This document shows, piece by piece, positions 36,716-46,610 of a stretch of 64,000 bases of DNA. The position numbers and the translations under genes were made by a program. The notes beneath the pieces are model-generated. The model worked only from the letters and a program-made list of their open reading frames with translations. It made no database searches and was not told the DNA's origin. Position 1 is the stretch's first letter. Every line of letters begins with the position of its first letter. The stretch is from Thermoplasmata archaeon (GTDB lineage Archaea > Thermoplasmatota > Thermoplasmata > Lutacidiplasmatales > UBA184), in contig JAKIWI010000002.1 of the NCBI GenBank assembly GCA_022750115.1, positions 235,221 to 299,220 of the forward strand. The letters are read 5' to 3'.

Positions 36716-39559
36716 ATGGCGGGAGCGACTAGAGTCTCCGGGCGCCGTTGGCGGCGTGGTCGCGCGGCCGGTCTCGGGGCGGCGCTCCTCAGCTTCGGAA
36801 TCCTGAGCGTCCTGCTCCTCGTCGGCGCGCCGGCGTCCGCTGCCCCGGCGGTCGTGCCGGGGTCTCCCCTTCGGGATTCACCTGCCGTCGGGCTCTCGTC
36901 CGCCGATCACCCGAACACCGCGAAGAGCTCGGCCATCGGCTCCGGACCTCCGACGAACGGATGGACCCTACTCTCCGGAACGGCGGGTCCGTCCGCCCGC
37001 AGCGGCGCGGCGGTCGCGTTCGACCCGCTCCTCGGCGAGGATGTCCTGTTCGGAGGTCGGAGTGGAGTCCCGCTCGGTGACACATGGGCCCTTCGCGGCA
37101 CGAACTGGACCCGGCTGACCGAGACTACCGCCCCCAGCCCCCGGAATGGTGCGGCAATGGCCTGGGACCCCGTCGGCGGATACCTGCTCCTGTTCGGAGG
37201 GTTCAGCGCCATGGGGTATCAGTCCGACAGCTGGGAGTTCGTCTCCGGTCATTGGGCGCTGCTCGCGCCCTCGATGGAACCCTCCCCGCGGGCGGACGCG
37301 GCCCTCGCCCTGGATCCGACGGGCGGTCGTTTGGTTCTGTTCGGCGGGACAAACGGCGGGCCGCTCGGGGACACGTGGGCGTTCTCCGCCGGAAACTGGA
37401 CGCCAGTGAACACCACTTCCAGCCCGTCACCCCGCTCCGACGCCGTCTTCACCGACGACCCGGAGGCGGGCGCCGCCGTGCTGTTCTCGGGGCGGGATTC
37501 GGGTCCACTCAACGACACCTGGGAGTTTCACGACGGCGGGTGGACCGAAGTGACTCCGACAAGCTCGCCGGGAAGCCGCGCTGGCGCAGCGGGGGCGTTC
37601 GACATCACGGACGGCTACCTCGTCGTGTACGGAGGAAACGGCAGCGGACGGCTCGCGGACACCTGGTCGTTCCGGAATTCTACTTGGAGCGCGCTCGCAC
37701 CGCCGTTCCACCCCCCCGCGTTTTCCGACGCAGCCGTCACGTTCGACCCAACCTCCGGTTCGCTCATCGCGTTCGGCGGATACTCGAATTCGACGGTCCT
37801 CGGAGCTACGTGGGGCTTCCGTGCGGCTCCGAATGGTAGCTCGAAGTACAACTGGAGCGAGGTCCACTCCACGCGCGAACCCACCGACCGGACCCAGGCG
37901 GGATTCGCCTTCGACGCCGCTGACGGCGCCGTCGTGATGTTCGGGGGCCAAAACCAGTCCGGGACGAGCAATGCCACCGACTACTACAACGACACCTGGA
38001 CGTACCGCGCGGGCGTCTGGACGCAGCACAACCTGACGCCGTCGCCAAGTCCGCGACGCGGGACCATGCTGACCTACGACCCTGCAGTCGGGGCGCTGGT
38101 CCTGTTCGGCGGATCGAACGGGTCGAGCTACTTCAACGATACTTGGACCTACCGCCACGGTGTTTGGACGCCAATCCCGACGGCGGTCGCCCCCACGCCC
38201 CGGCGCAGTGCCGGATTCGCCTTCGACCCGCAGCTGGGCGGGATCTTGTTGTTCGGCGGCCACAACGCCTCCGGCGGAGCCCGCGGGTTCTACACGGTGT
38301 TCAACGACACCTGGCTTTGGACCGCTGCCGGGTGGAGCCAGATCTCCGGCGGTTCGTCGCCCGAACCCCGGGCGGAGCCTCTCATGACCTTCGACCCGAC
38401 GGACGGTTTCCTGTTGCTCTATGGGGGCTACCATCAGAACGGCACGGCGTTCGATGAGCAGGAGCTCGACAGCACGTGGGTGTTCGAGAACCGTACCTGG
38501 ACGAACATCACGGCCCGGGTGGGAATCCCGCCGTCCCCGCGCGATGGCTCCGGATTCGTGTTCGACCCGGCGACCGGCTACATCCTTGCCTTCGCCGGCG
38601 ACGACAACCGACTCACCGCGGTCCCGAGCATCTGGGAGTTTCAACTGGGCCACTGGAAGTTGAATTGCAACAACTGCGCCGCCCCGACCTGGGCGGCCGA
38701 TCACGCGGTCTACGACGAGGCGGACGGCTACTTGATCACCCAAGGCTCGCAGAAGGGCGTTCCGCCGGTGGGAGAAGGTCCGCGCCTCCAGTCCCTCGCT
38801 CCGGACGCAGGTCCGCCGGGAAAGCCCCAACGAACCTGGGCGTGGAACGCCACCCCATTTCTGAGCGTCACGGCGTCCCCCATCGCTACGGATCTGGGAC
38901 GACCGGTCGCCCTCACAGGATGGCTGGGGGCCGGCACTCCTCCTTGGAGCCTCACGTGGGCTGTTCACGGTCGCCCGAGCGTTTCCGGCCCGGTCGACGT
39001 GGCCACATTCTCCTCGGTGGGGACGATCAAGATCTTCGCGAACGCTAGCGCTCCCGGCAGCAACCAGACTCGGTCGACCCTGACGGTCGTCGTAAACTCT
39101 ACTCCGAGGGCCTCCCTGCTCCTGACTCCGTCGTTCACCCCTGAGGGGTCGCCGGTGACCATCACGATCGGCGGGCGTCTCGGGACCAGTCCGTTGGCCC
39201 TACTGTTGGCCGGACTTCCCCCTGGGTGTCCTGCGAGCGGGAGCCAGAGTCTCGTGTGCTCCCCGAGCAGCCCCGGCGTCTACAACGTGACGCTCAACGT
39301 GACCGACCAACTCGGCGCGGTCGGCTGGTCGAACGCAACGCTCGTCGTGAACGCGACGGTGGTTACCGGGCCGGGGCGATTTGCCTCGCTCGAGACCTAC
39401 GTGGCCTTGTTCGGCCCGGCCGCCATCGCCGTCCCGACCGCCATCTACCTGGTGCTCCGGTTCCGGCATGCTCCGCCGAAGCGCGGAGCTCCGGCCGCCG
39501 TGCCACCGCCGACCCCGCCGGCGACCTCTCCCCCGAGCCCGCCGTCGGGCTCCGACTGA
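36716..39559 (+). CDS. Secreted kelch-repeat surface protein (kelch-2) with C-terminal TM anchor
   Basis: 947 aa, collinear paralog of kelch-1 (SSPEPRAEPLMTFDPTDGFLLLYGGY; CNNCAAPTWAADHAVYDEADGYLIT); C-terminal YVALFGPAAIAVPTAIYLVLRFRH. Confidence 0.85.
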   Translation: MAGATRVSGRRWRRGRAAGLGAALLSFGILSVLLLVGAPASAAPAVVPGSPLRDSPAVGLSSADHPNTAKSSAIGSGPPTNGWTLLSGTAGPSARSGAAVAFDPLLGEDVLFGGRSGVPLGDTWALRGTNWTRLTETTAPSPRNGAAMAWDPVGGYLLLFGGFSAMGYQSDSWEFVSGHWALLAPSMEPSPRADAALALDPTGGRLVLFGGTNGGPLGDTWAFSAGNWTPVNTTSSPSPRSDAVFTDDPEAGAAVLFSGRDSGPLNDTWEFHDGGWTEVTPTSSPGSRAGAAGAFDITDGYLVVYGGNGSGRLADTWSFRNSTWSALAPPFHPPAFSDAAVTFDPTSGSLIAFGGYSNSTVLGATWGFRAAPNGSSKYNWSEVHSTREPTDRTQAGFAFDAADGAVVMFGGQNQSGTSNATDYYNDTWTYRAGVWTQHNLTPSPSPRRGTMLTYDPAVGALVLFGGSNGSSYFNDTWTYRHGVWTPIPTAVAPTPRRSAGFAFDPQLGGILLFGGHNASGGARGFYTVFNDTWLWTAAGWSQISGGSSPEPRAEPLMTFDPTDGFLLLYGGYHQNGTAFDEQELDSTWVFENRTWTNITARVGIPPSPRDGSGFVFDPATGYILAFAGDDNRLTAVPSIWEFQLGHWKLNCNNCAAPTWAADHAVYDEADGYLITQGSQKGVPPVGEGPRLQSLAPDAGPPGKPQRTWAWNATPFLSVTASPIATDLGRPVALTGWLGAGTPPWSLTWAVHGRPSVSGPVDVATFSSVGTIKIFANASAPGSNQTRSTLTVVVNSTPRASLLLTPSFTPEGSPVTITIGGRLGTSPLALLLAGLPPGCPASGSQSLVCSPSSPGVYNVTLNVTDQLGAVGWSNATLVVNATVVTGPGRFASLETYVALFGPAAIAVPTAIYLVLRFRHAPPKRGAPAAVPPPTPPATSPPSPPSGSD

Positions 39560-39581
39560 GTGGTTTTCCGTCGCTAGACGC

Positions 39582-39601
39582 CGGGAATTCTGCGATTCCC
39601 G
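39582..39601. other. Inverted repeat (7-bp stem, 6-nt loop) between kelch-2 and GH-2
   Basis: cgggaat-tctgcg-attcccg, 22 nt after the kelch-2 stop and immediately upstream of the GH-2 TATA-like box. Confidence 0.4.
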
Positions 39602-39607
39602 ACACGA

Positions 39608-39617
39608 CGTATATCAA
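39608..39617 (+). promoter_or_regulatory. TATA-like box (cgtatatcaa) upstream of GH-2
   Basis: AT-rich element centred about 28 nt upstream of ATG 39641. Confidence 0.5.
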
Positions 39618-39640
39618 CCGGAAGTCATCAGGAATCGGGG

Positions 39641-41839
39641 ATGCGAGCTAAAGCATCACTCGGCAGGCGAACGCCAGGCTATCCGCTCTCACTCCGCCCG
39701 CTCGTCGGCGCGGCCGTTTTCGTCGGGGCCGTCCTGATCCTAACGGCGCTGCTCCCGAACTCGGTGGGCGCCAACGAACGGGCCGAAGCGGGGGTCGGCT
39801 CGTCGCTCTTGCCGCCGCTCGTGCTCACCGACAATTCGCTCCTCTCCACGGTCTTCGGATTGGGGACGGTCAAGATCTCCGACGGGGTCCACCTGCTCCC
39901 CCCCTCGTCTGGCGTCCGGTCCTACGATCTCGTGATCGGGGTCGTGGCGCCGATCTCCTCCCTTTCGGCGACGGTGGAGACGAACCCCCTCCTCCAGTGG
40001 TCGAACCCGATGCAGAAGCCGGGCGGGGCGGACAATCTCCCGCCGTTCCAATTGTGGACCTGGTCCGTCACGACGGGCGGCGTGAACGACACGGCCAACT
40101 GGACCGTGATGGCCTACTCGCACTTCCTCAAGCGGACGGTCGGCTGGGCCGACCAGACGTTCGTGATCCGCGGGACGACGCAGCCGGTCGAGCCCGTCAC
40201 CGTTCCGGCGACGCTGCCCACCGGCGACTCGACCCCCCAGGTTGGGCTGTTCCTCCAGTACCCGGGGGCCCCGAACTCCTCGATCCCGACCACGAACCCA
40301 GCGTACCGCTCGTTGATCACGAGCCTCGACCCCGGGATGATCCGACTTTCGCTGTCCGGCATCCAAACCTACGCGTACTGGAGCAAGGTCACCCTCTCGC
40401 CGGTGTTCAACTTCACGGCGTTCGATGCCAGTGTAAACTTCTCCAACGCGGTCGGCGCGACCGTTGTCCTCTCCCTCCCCGTCGGGACCTGGGGGGACGG
40501 CAACTTCCTCCCGTACGGGATGCCGGTCAACACCAGCATGCCGTTGACGTTCCTGGGGAACACCGGGTACTTCCCCACCGCCGCCTCGTACCAGCGGTTC
40601 GTGGACGTCCTCGTCGCGCACGTCGTGGCGTACCACGAGACGATCCCCTACTGGTCGATCGGGAACGAGCAGCCGCTTCCGAACGCGACGATCGCCGGGA
40701 TGTTCGTCAAGATGTTCAACGTCGCCGAGAAGGAGATCCACGCGCAACTTCCGCGGGCGCGGGTCGGTTCCGACGTGCTGACCAACCGCACGTTCCTCCC
40801 GCAGTTCTCGACGACGATGCACAACGTCGGGTTCCTCTCCTACCACTTCTACCCCGCCGTGGGCTACTGCGTCGCGAACGGCACGTTCTGCCCGCCCGCG
40901 GGCGGTTTCAACGGCACGGTCGACCCCAACCTGTTCCGCCCGATCGCGGAACTGTACGGCGACTCCGTGTTCTACGCGCCCCACCTCGCCCAGGAACTCT
41001 GGTACAACGCGACGCACAACTGGCTCCCGGTCTTCGATGCGGAGTCGAACCTCAACGCTGTCGGGGGAGCCCACACGTCGTGGGTCGGCACCGACGCGCG
41101 CGACCAGTCGCTGTTCGGCGCCGCGTGGCTGGTCGCTGCGCTGCTCCAGAGCGCGTCGGAGAACGTCTCGTCGCTCACCTACTTCACCGCGACCGACCCG
41201 TCGAACTCGTTCCCGACGACGATCACGTCCCCCTACGGGGGTTGGGGCTTCGGACTCGCGCGACCGGGCCCGGTGACGGGCTACCTCCACTATGCGCCGT
41301 ACTGGGCCCTGAAGCTGTGGGCCAACAACGTGCCGGCCGGCTCCCGCGGGGCCGTCCTCCCGACGAACGACCGGACCGTCCTCCAGGCCTACGCCGACCA
41401 GTCGGCCAGCGGGCTCAACGTCATCCTCGTGAACCTTGCGGCGGTCCCGGTCCAGGTACCGGTCACGCTCAGCGCATCGGGCTACGTCTCGCACGCGACG
41501 CACATCCTCGACTCGCGCTCCTACGTGCAGACGTTCAACGCGTCCTCCCAACGCGAGCACTTGTGGCGCTCCGGCGTCACGCAGAACATCTCGAAGGTCC
41601 CGTCCCTGACCGTGACCATCGATGGGTACGGTGTCGCGGTCGTTCAGTTCGTGAAGTCCACGGGGAAGGGACCGATGATCGCGTCGAACAATTCGAGCGC
41701 CAGTGCGTTGTGCGTCGCGGCGAGCGGGCTGCCGACGAACGTGGCCGCCGACCAGGTCGACAACGACGCGCTCGGGGTCTGGGCGACGCCGCCGTTCGGG
41801 GTCGCCTCGCTCATCGCCGCCCGCTCGGTTCCCGCGTAG
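39641..41839 (+). CDS. Secreted clan GH-A-like glycoside hydrolase (GH-2), no C-terminal TM segment seen
   Basis: 732 aa; N-terminal hydrophobic segment VGAAVFVGAVLILTALL; YWSIGNEQP, VFDAESNLNAVGG; collinear with GH-1 (GGWGFGL, LVNLAAVPVQVPVTL, ILDSRSYVQT). Confidence 0.65.
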   Translation: MRAKASLGRRTPGYPLSLRPLVGAAVFVGAVLILTALLPNSVGANERAEAGVGSSLLPPLVLTDNSLLSTVFGLGTVKISDGVHLLPPSSGVRSYDLVIGVVAPISSLSATVETNPLLQWSNPMQKPGGADNLPPFQLWTWSVTTGGVNDTANWTVMAYSHFLKRTVGWADQTFVIRGTTQPVEPVTVPATLPTGDSTPQVGLFLQYPGAPNSSIPTTNPAYRSLITSLDPGMIRLSLSGIQTYAYWSKVTLSPVFNFTAFDASVNFSNAVGATVVLSLPVGTWGDGNFLPYGMPVNTSMPLTFLGNTGYFPTAASYQRFVDVLVAHVVAYHETIPYWSIGNEQPLPNATIAGMFVKMFNVAEKEIHAQLPRARVGSDVLTNRTFLPQFSTTMHNVGFLSYHFYPAVGYCVANGTFCPPAGGFNGTVDPNLFRPIAELYGDSVFYAPHLAQELWYNATHNWLPVFDAESNLNAVGGAHTSWVGTDARDQSLFGAAWLVAALLQSASENVSSLTYFTATDPSNSFPTTITSPYGGWGFGLARPGPVTGYLHYAPYWALKLWANNVPAGSRGAVLPTNDRTVLQAYADQSASGLNVILVNLAAVPVQVPVTLSASGYVSHATHILDSRSYVQTFNASSQREHLWRSGVTQNISKVPSLTVTIDGYGVAVVQFVKSTGKGPMIASNNSSASALCVAASGLPTNVAADQVDNDALGVWATPPFGVASLIAARSVPA

Positions 41840-41897
41840 GCCGAACGGGCGCCCACGGCTCGGGCTGAAATCCGGACCCGCTCCGCCGATCGGTTCG

Positions 41898-42497
41898 TTA
41901 GCTCGCGAACCCGCGTGGCTCCGGCGCGCGTGTGAAACTCAGAAGGCCCGGCTCTTCGGGGTGCGAAGGCCCGAGGGCGTCGAGGGCGTGGCGGAGCAGC
42001 GAACGGGCCGCGTCCTCGACCTTCGCGTCGCCGTCAGATTCGCCGGAGGGGTCCGTGGTCACCGTCAATCGCCCGCGTCGGATCCCCAAACGGACCTGTC
42101 CTCGGGTCCCCTGGACCGACCAGACGAGCCAAGGACCGTCGGAGGGCTCGTAGAGGCCCAGCCACCGGAGCGGTCCGAACCACCGACCGGCAAGACGGCC
42201 GAACAGTTCGGTCCGCGAGGCCCCCGGAGCCAGTTCGACCGAAGCGAACGGACGTGTCCGCGGTCGCGCGGCCGGACCCGGCAGGTCGGGGCGGTCGATG
42301 AGCTGATAGCCGTCGGACTCGCGCCGCACGACCCCGTGCCGCTCGAGTCGGCGCAGGGATCGCACGAGCGACTCCGGGTGGGCGTCGAGCGCGCGCTTGA
42401 GGCCGTTGAAGGCGACCCGCCCGGGGCGCTCCATCAGGAACTCGACGACGCGGTCGTCGAGCGGCCCCTCCTCGGCCCGGTCGTCCCAGCTTCGCAT
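41898..42497 (-). CDS. Winged-helix DNA-binding domain protein
   Basis: 199 aa from ATG 42497: PLDDRVVEFLMERPGRVAFNGLKRALDAHPESLVRSLRRLERHGVVRRESDGYQL. Confidence 0.65.
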   Translation of the reverse strand: MRSWDDRAEEGPLDDRVVEFLMERPGRVAFNGLKRALDAHPESLVRSLRRLERHGVVRRESDGYQLIDRPDLPGPAARPRTRPFASVELAPGASRTELFGRLAGRWFGPLRWLGLYEPSDGPWLVWSVQGTRGQVRLGIRRGRLTVTTDPSGESDGDAKVEDAARSLLRHALDALGPSHPEEPGLLSFTRAPEPRGFAS

Positions 42498-42633
42498 CGA
42501 CTCCCCATCCGGGTACGGGGGTATAGAGCGGTGGTTACCCCGAGGTAGGCGGCCGCGCGTCCGGATGGAGCCGATTCTCAGTCGGCCGATTGGGGGGGAA
42601 GGTGGATAACCCTCCGACACGATGCACCGGCAG

Positions 42634-44763
42634 ATGTCGATGCCGACCGGCTCGCGGCGAGCATGGCTCCTCACCCCCCGCCGCGTGAGCGGGCTTCGCG
42701 TGGCGCTCGTGCTCGCGACAGCGGCCGCCGCCCTCGCCGTGACGTTCCTCGTCCCCCCGCTGCACCTGCAAGCCTCGTCCGCTCTCCAGTCCGTCCGCGT
42801 GACGATCCTCGACAAGCCGGACGCGGGCATTCCGGCGGCTTCGCTGGGATCGTCCCTCTCGCTGGGGGTCTCCGCCGCCCCCGCGACGATTTGCGCGTTC
42901 GGGATCTCGAGTTGTCCCGCCGGCGTCGCGGAAACACGGGTCACCCTGAGCGCCGGCGCCCAGACGGCGCCGACCCCGTTCTGGCCGAACGTCCAGGTCG
43001 CCTTCGTCATCGAGACGACCGCGTACGACGGCTTCTACTACCACTACTACGGCTATCCCGGGTCCGACAAGTGCGCCGACGGCGGAGGGGCGGACAATCC
43101 GCCCTGCGAGGAGTCGAACGGTGGTCCGTTCTTCCTCGCCCACTCCCAGGAGATCGCGAACGAGATCTCCTCGGCGAACCCCCACTCGAACGTCAGCTTC
43201 GCCATGGTCGACTTCTTCGGCACCGACTGCGGCGACTGGAACGACTGCGGGGACTCCTCGAAGTACAGCGTCGACATCCCGCAGTTCGTCCCGGCGGCCG
43301 ACTTCGGGACCGCCGTCCAGGAGGCGGTCGCGAGCAATGCGTTCGGCGGCGGCTACATCACGATCGTCGGCCTCGACGACAACTTCCTCCACAGCCCGTC
43401 GATCACCGCGATGTACGGCGCGATCATCGGCAGCAACCTCGACTGGTCGGCGAACACGCACCACGTGGTGGTCCTCATCGGGTCGACGGCGCCGCGCGAC
43501 CCGTCGTACGTCGAGAACTACAAGGTGAGCCCGTTCGACCTGTGCTGCGGCGGCACCCAGACGAACGGCTGGACGTGCGAGCCGTCGTTCATCTTCGCGG
43601 ACGGCGTGATGCCGAACTGCGAGGGATGGGTCCACTCGCAGGACGGGAACCCGAACGACTCGATCGCCGCGCTCGCGCATACGACCCACAACTGCGTCGA
43701 TTCCATCGGCCACACCTGCACCGTCGACACGATCGACCTCTGGGATACAGCGACCGACCCACTTTCGGCCGGCTGGCCGACGGGCCACGGCGCGGGGAGC
43801 GGTCCGGGCGGCACCGCCGTCCTCGCGAACACCGAGCACGTCATCAGCGCGGGCTGCGACCTCGCCGCCGCGACGGGAGGGACGTGGGATGGGCCGTCGT
43901 TCGCCTCGTGCCCGAACGGGCAGGCCGGCACCCTCGCCTACGTTCCGCACGGCCCGATTCCGACGCCCAACACCCAGAACCCGACGCTGTTCGCGGCCCT
44001 CCGAGGCATCGGCTTCGGGCCGGTCTACCAGACGCTCGTCGCGAACGGCTCGAACGCGCCGATGTTCAATTACGCGCCGTACGGCGGCATCCGGCTCTCT
44101 GCGACGCCCCAGTTCGCCACCTCGTGCGAGACCAGCGACGGACGGGACGTGCTGGGCTGCCAGCAGACGCCCTACGTCCGGACCATCGGTACCATTCCGA
44201 CCCTGAGCTGGAACTTCTCGACGATCCCGAAGTACAACGCGATGTACGTCGGGGACACCTGGAGCACCTCCTTCGACGTGATCTCGCAGAACGGTCAGAC
44301 GGGCGTGGTCCCCGTCGACGCGTGTACGACGTCGCAGTGCAAAGCGTCGGGCAGCACGTCGGTCAACGGCATCTACACGTGGGCGTACTACGTGCCGCGG
44401 GCGAACGGCTCCGCGGTCCATCAGTCGTTCCCGGTTGCCACCGTGAACGTGGAGCTCACGGCGACGGGAGTCGTCGGGACCGGACCGCCGCCACCGTTCC
44501 CGCCCGGTCCTCCGGGCGTCCCGATCCCGGTCGCCCCGAACATCCCGATCGCCTCGCCCATCGCGACGGGCTCCACCGTCGGCATCGCGAGCCTCTCGCT
44601 CAACGCGGCCGCCGCCGGCTTCCTCGGCGCGGGGTTCGTCCGGGTGTCGATGAAGAACCGGCCCATCGCCATGCAGATCGCGGCCATGGGCGGCAAAGGA
44701 CAGGGCTCGAAGTTCGACAAGGCCGTCCGCGAGGGCGGCTCGAGCATCGGGAAGTTCGAGTAG
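42634..44763 (+). CDS. Cysteine-rich secreted protein with possible vWA-like fold, TM segment and cytoplasmic tail
   Basis: ORF open from 42622; ATG 42634 lies about 29 nt after a gtggataacc element. 18 Cys counted in the extracellular part; TM AAAAGFLGAGFVRV followed by tail MKNRPIAMQIAAMGG... Confidence 0.7.
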   Translation: MSMPTGSRRAWLLTPRRVSGLRVALVLATAAAALAVTFLVPPLHLQASSALQSVRVTILDKPDAGIPAASLGSSLSLGVSAAPATICAFGISSCPAGVAETRVTLSAGAQTAPTPFWPNVQVAFVIETTAYDGFYYHYYGYPGSDKCADGGGADNPPCEESNGGPFFLAHSQEIANEISSANPHSNVSFAMVDFFGTDCGDWNDCGDSSKYSVDIPQFVPAADFGTAVQEAVASNAFGGGYITIVGLDDNFLHSPSITAMYGAIIGSNLDWSANTHHVVVLIGSTAPRDPSYVENYKVSPFDLCCGGTQTNGWTCEPSFIFADGVMPNCEGWVHSQDGNPNDSIAALAHTTHNCVDSIGHTCTVDTIDLWDTATDPLSAGWPTGHGAGSGPGGTAVLANTEHVISAGCDLAAATGGTWDGPSFASCPNGQAGTLAYVPHGPIPTPNTQNPTLFAALRGIGFGPVYQTLVANGSNAPMFNYAPYGGIRLSATPQFATSCETSDGRDVLGCQQTPYVRTIGTIPTLSWNFSTIPKYNAMYVGDTWSTSFDVISQNGQTGVVPVDACTTSQCKASGSTSVNGIYTWAYYVPRANGSAVHQSFPVATVNVELTATGVVGTGPPPPFPPGPPGVPIPVAPNIPIASPIATGSTVGIASLSLNAAAAGFLGAGFVRVSMKNRPIAMQIAAMGGKGQGSKFDKAVREGGSSIGKFE

Positions 44764-44770
44764 ACGTCGC

Positions 44771-46480
44771 CTAGAACTCGCCGAGCGAGCGCTGCACGCG
44801 CTTTCGCTCCGACGGTGGCAGCACCTTCGGCTTCTCCACCGCGACTGGGGTAGATTCCTCGGAAACGGTCGCCTCCTCGGGCGCGTTCTGCGGCGAATCG
44901 AACAGCGCCCGGATCCCCGCCGCATCCGGCTCGACGTGCGCGAGGAATCCGACTTCTTCGGGAGTCAGACGGAGCTCCCGCACGATCGCTCGCCGGAGCT
45001 CGAAGACTCTTCCCTCGCGAACTCCGGGGGTTCCGAACACCCGCTCGAGGAACGGGAGAGTGAGGTCAACCCCTTTTCGACGGGACAGATGGAGATGTTC
45101 GCCCGCCTTGTCGAGCGTCGAGGTGCGAAGCGCCCGCGTCGCGCGCGAGCGGCCCATCTCCCCGAGGAACGCGGGGAACGGGGCATGTCCGATCCGGACT
45201 CCGCCCGCCGCGGCGATCGCGACGGCCGTGCCCCCGCTCATCTGTTCGCCGGCGTAGCTCCAGAGCCCGTAGACCCGGAATCGGCGAGCCCGCGAGAGGT
45301 TGCGCTCCGCGCGCGCGACGGCGGCCAACCCTGCCGAGACGCCGGCCGGGGTCCGGGCCAGGCGGACCGCACCCTCCTCGAACCAAGGGAGCAGGTCGTC
45401 GGGATTCGCATCGACCCGGTTCTGGAGCTCCACGGAGCGGTAGAATCGCGGAGCGGCGAGCACCTCCTCGACGAACTCCCCGATCTCGCTCCCCACATCC
45501 CGGACCCCGAGGACCGTCTCCTGCGCGGGTCCGGGAGAGAGCGGAGCGATGGCTTCGAGGTCGTTCACCGCCCCCCGGAGGTCGCCCCGGCTTCGCCGGA
45601 CGATCGCCTCGAGCGCGCGAGGCCCGACCGAGATCGAGTACCGGGCGGCCACCTCGCGGAGAAACGCGGTCAAGTCCCTGTCCCCCAGCCGGTCGAACGA
45701 CAGACGGAGCACCCCGTTGCGGAACACCGGAGAGTAGCGGGTCAGCGGAGATTCGTCGTTCACGGTGAGCACGAGCGGCTGGCGGGTCTCGCGGACGAGG
45801 CGTGCGATCGCCCCCAGGCCACCGCGGTCGCCCGTATCGACCGGCCGCGCGCTCCCGCGCCAGTCGGCGACATCCGCCTGCGCCGCCGGGATCTTGTTGA
45901 AGGCCGCACGGCCCGGGGTTGCCGGGACGTCGTTCCAATGGCCGAACACGGGCGGTCGGCCGGTCTCGCCGAGCCCCCAACCCCGGTTCAGCGCGTCGAC
46001 CGACGCGTAGCGACCCCGGAGGAAATCTCGAAGGGACAGCGGGGACGGCTTGCGCTTCGCCTCCTCCGTGGCGCGTCCCGTCAGGCAGTCCGCCTCATCG
46101 AGCAGGATGAGGCTTCGACCGCCCTCTCCCTGCGCCCGGTAGGTGCCGGTGTTGCCGAGCGTATGCGAGAGCGAGGCCCGTCCGGCCACCAGGTCGATCG
46201 CTCCCTGGTTCCGCGCGTCGGAGGCGTTCATCTCGACGACCGTCCAGCCGAACTCCGCGGCGACGGCGAGGGCCGCCGTGGTTTTGCCGACTCCGGGCGG
46301 TCCGGCGAGCACGGCCGCGCGGCGGAGCGGCGGCGTGGTGGACGTGGCCCAGGCACTTCCCCAATCGCGCAGCCGCGAAACGCTCGCGGGATTCCCCCGG
46401 ATGTCGGCCAGGCGTTTCGGTCGCGTCCGCTCGGCGAGCGGAAGGCGCTCGTCCGAGGTGGGCGTCTCGGTGCGGGCCAC
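44771..46480 (-). CDS. rfcL: Replication factor C large subunit-like AAA+ clamp loader
   Basis: LPLAERTRPKRLADIRGN, LAGPPGVGKTTAALAVAAEFGW (Walker A), LILLDEADCLTG (Walker B), C-terminal KVLPPSERKRVQRSLGEF (PIP-box-like). Start chosen as GTG 46480; the longer ORF reaches 46765. Confidence 0.85.
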   Translation of the reverse strand: MARTETPTSDERLPLAERTRPKRLADIRGNPASVSRLRDWGSAWATSTTPPLRRAAVLAGPPGVGKTTAALAVAAEFGWTVVEMNASDARNQGAIDLVAGRASLSHTLGNTGTYRAQGEGGRSLILLDEADCLTGRATEEAKRKPSPLSLRDFLRGRYASVDALNRGWGLGETGRPPVFGHWNDVPATPGRAAFNKIPAAQADVADWRGSARPVDTGDRGGLGAIARLVRETRQPLVLTVNDESPLTRYSPVFRNGVLRLSFDRLGDRDLTAFLREVAARYSISVGPRALEAIVRRSRGDLRGAVNDLEAIAPLSPGPAQETVLGVRDVGSEIGEFVEEVLAAPRFYRSVELQNRVDANPDDLLPWFEEGAVRLARTPAGVSAGLAAVARAERNLSRARRFRVYGLWSYAGEQMSGGTAVAIAAAGGVRIGHAPFPAFLGEMGRSRATRALRTSTLDKAGEHLHLSRRKGVDLTLPFLERVFGTPGVREGRVFELRRAIVRELRLTPEEVGFLAHVEPDAAGIRALFDSPQNAPEEATVSEESTPVAVEKPKVLPPSERKRVQRSLGEF

Positions 46481-46610
46481 GGGAGTGCGAACCACGCGTC
46501 CGCAAAAGGGGCTCGGGCCGATTCGCCCCGCGTCGTACCCCGGGAGGTCGGGAGATGACGGAATCGCCGCCCGCGGTTCGCCGGCCGAGGAGGTCAAGTG
46601 AACCCGATCC

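Noticed and set aside
42535-44925. 796-aa minus-strand ORF
   Set aside because: Antisense shadow of the Cys-rich secreted protein; low-complexity Arg/Val.
44936-46558. 540-aa plus-strand ORF
   Set aside because: Antisense to rfcL, which has Walker motifs.
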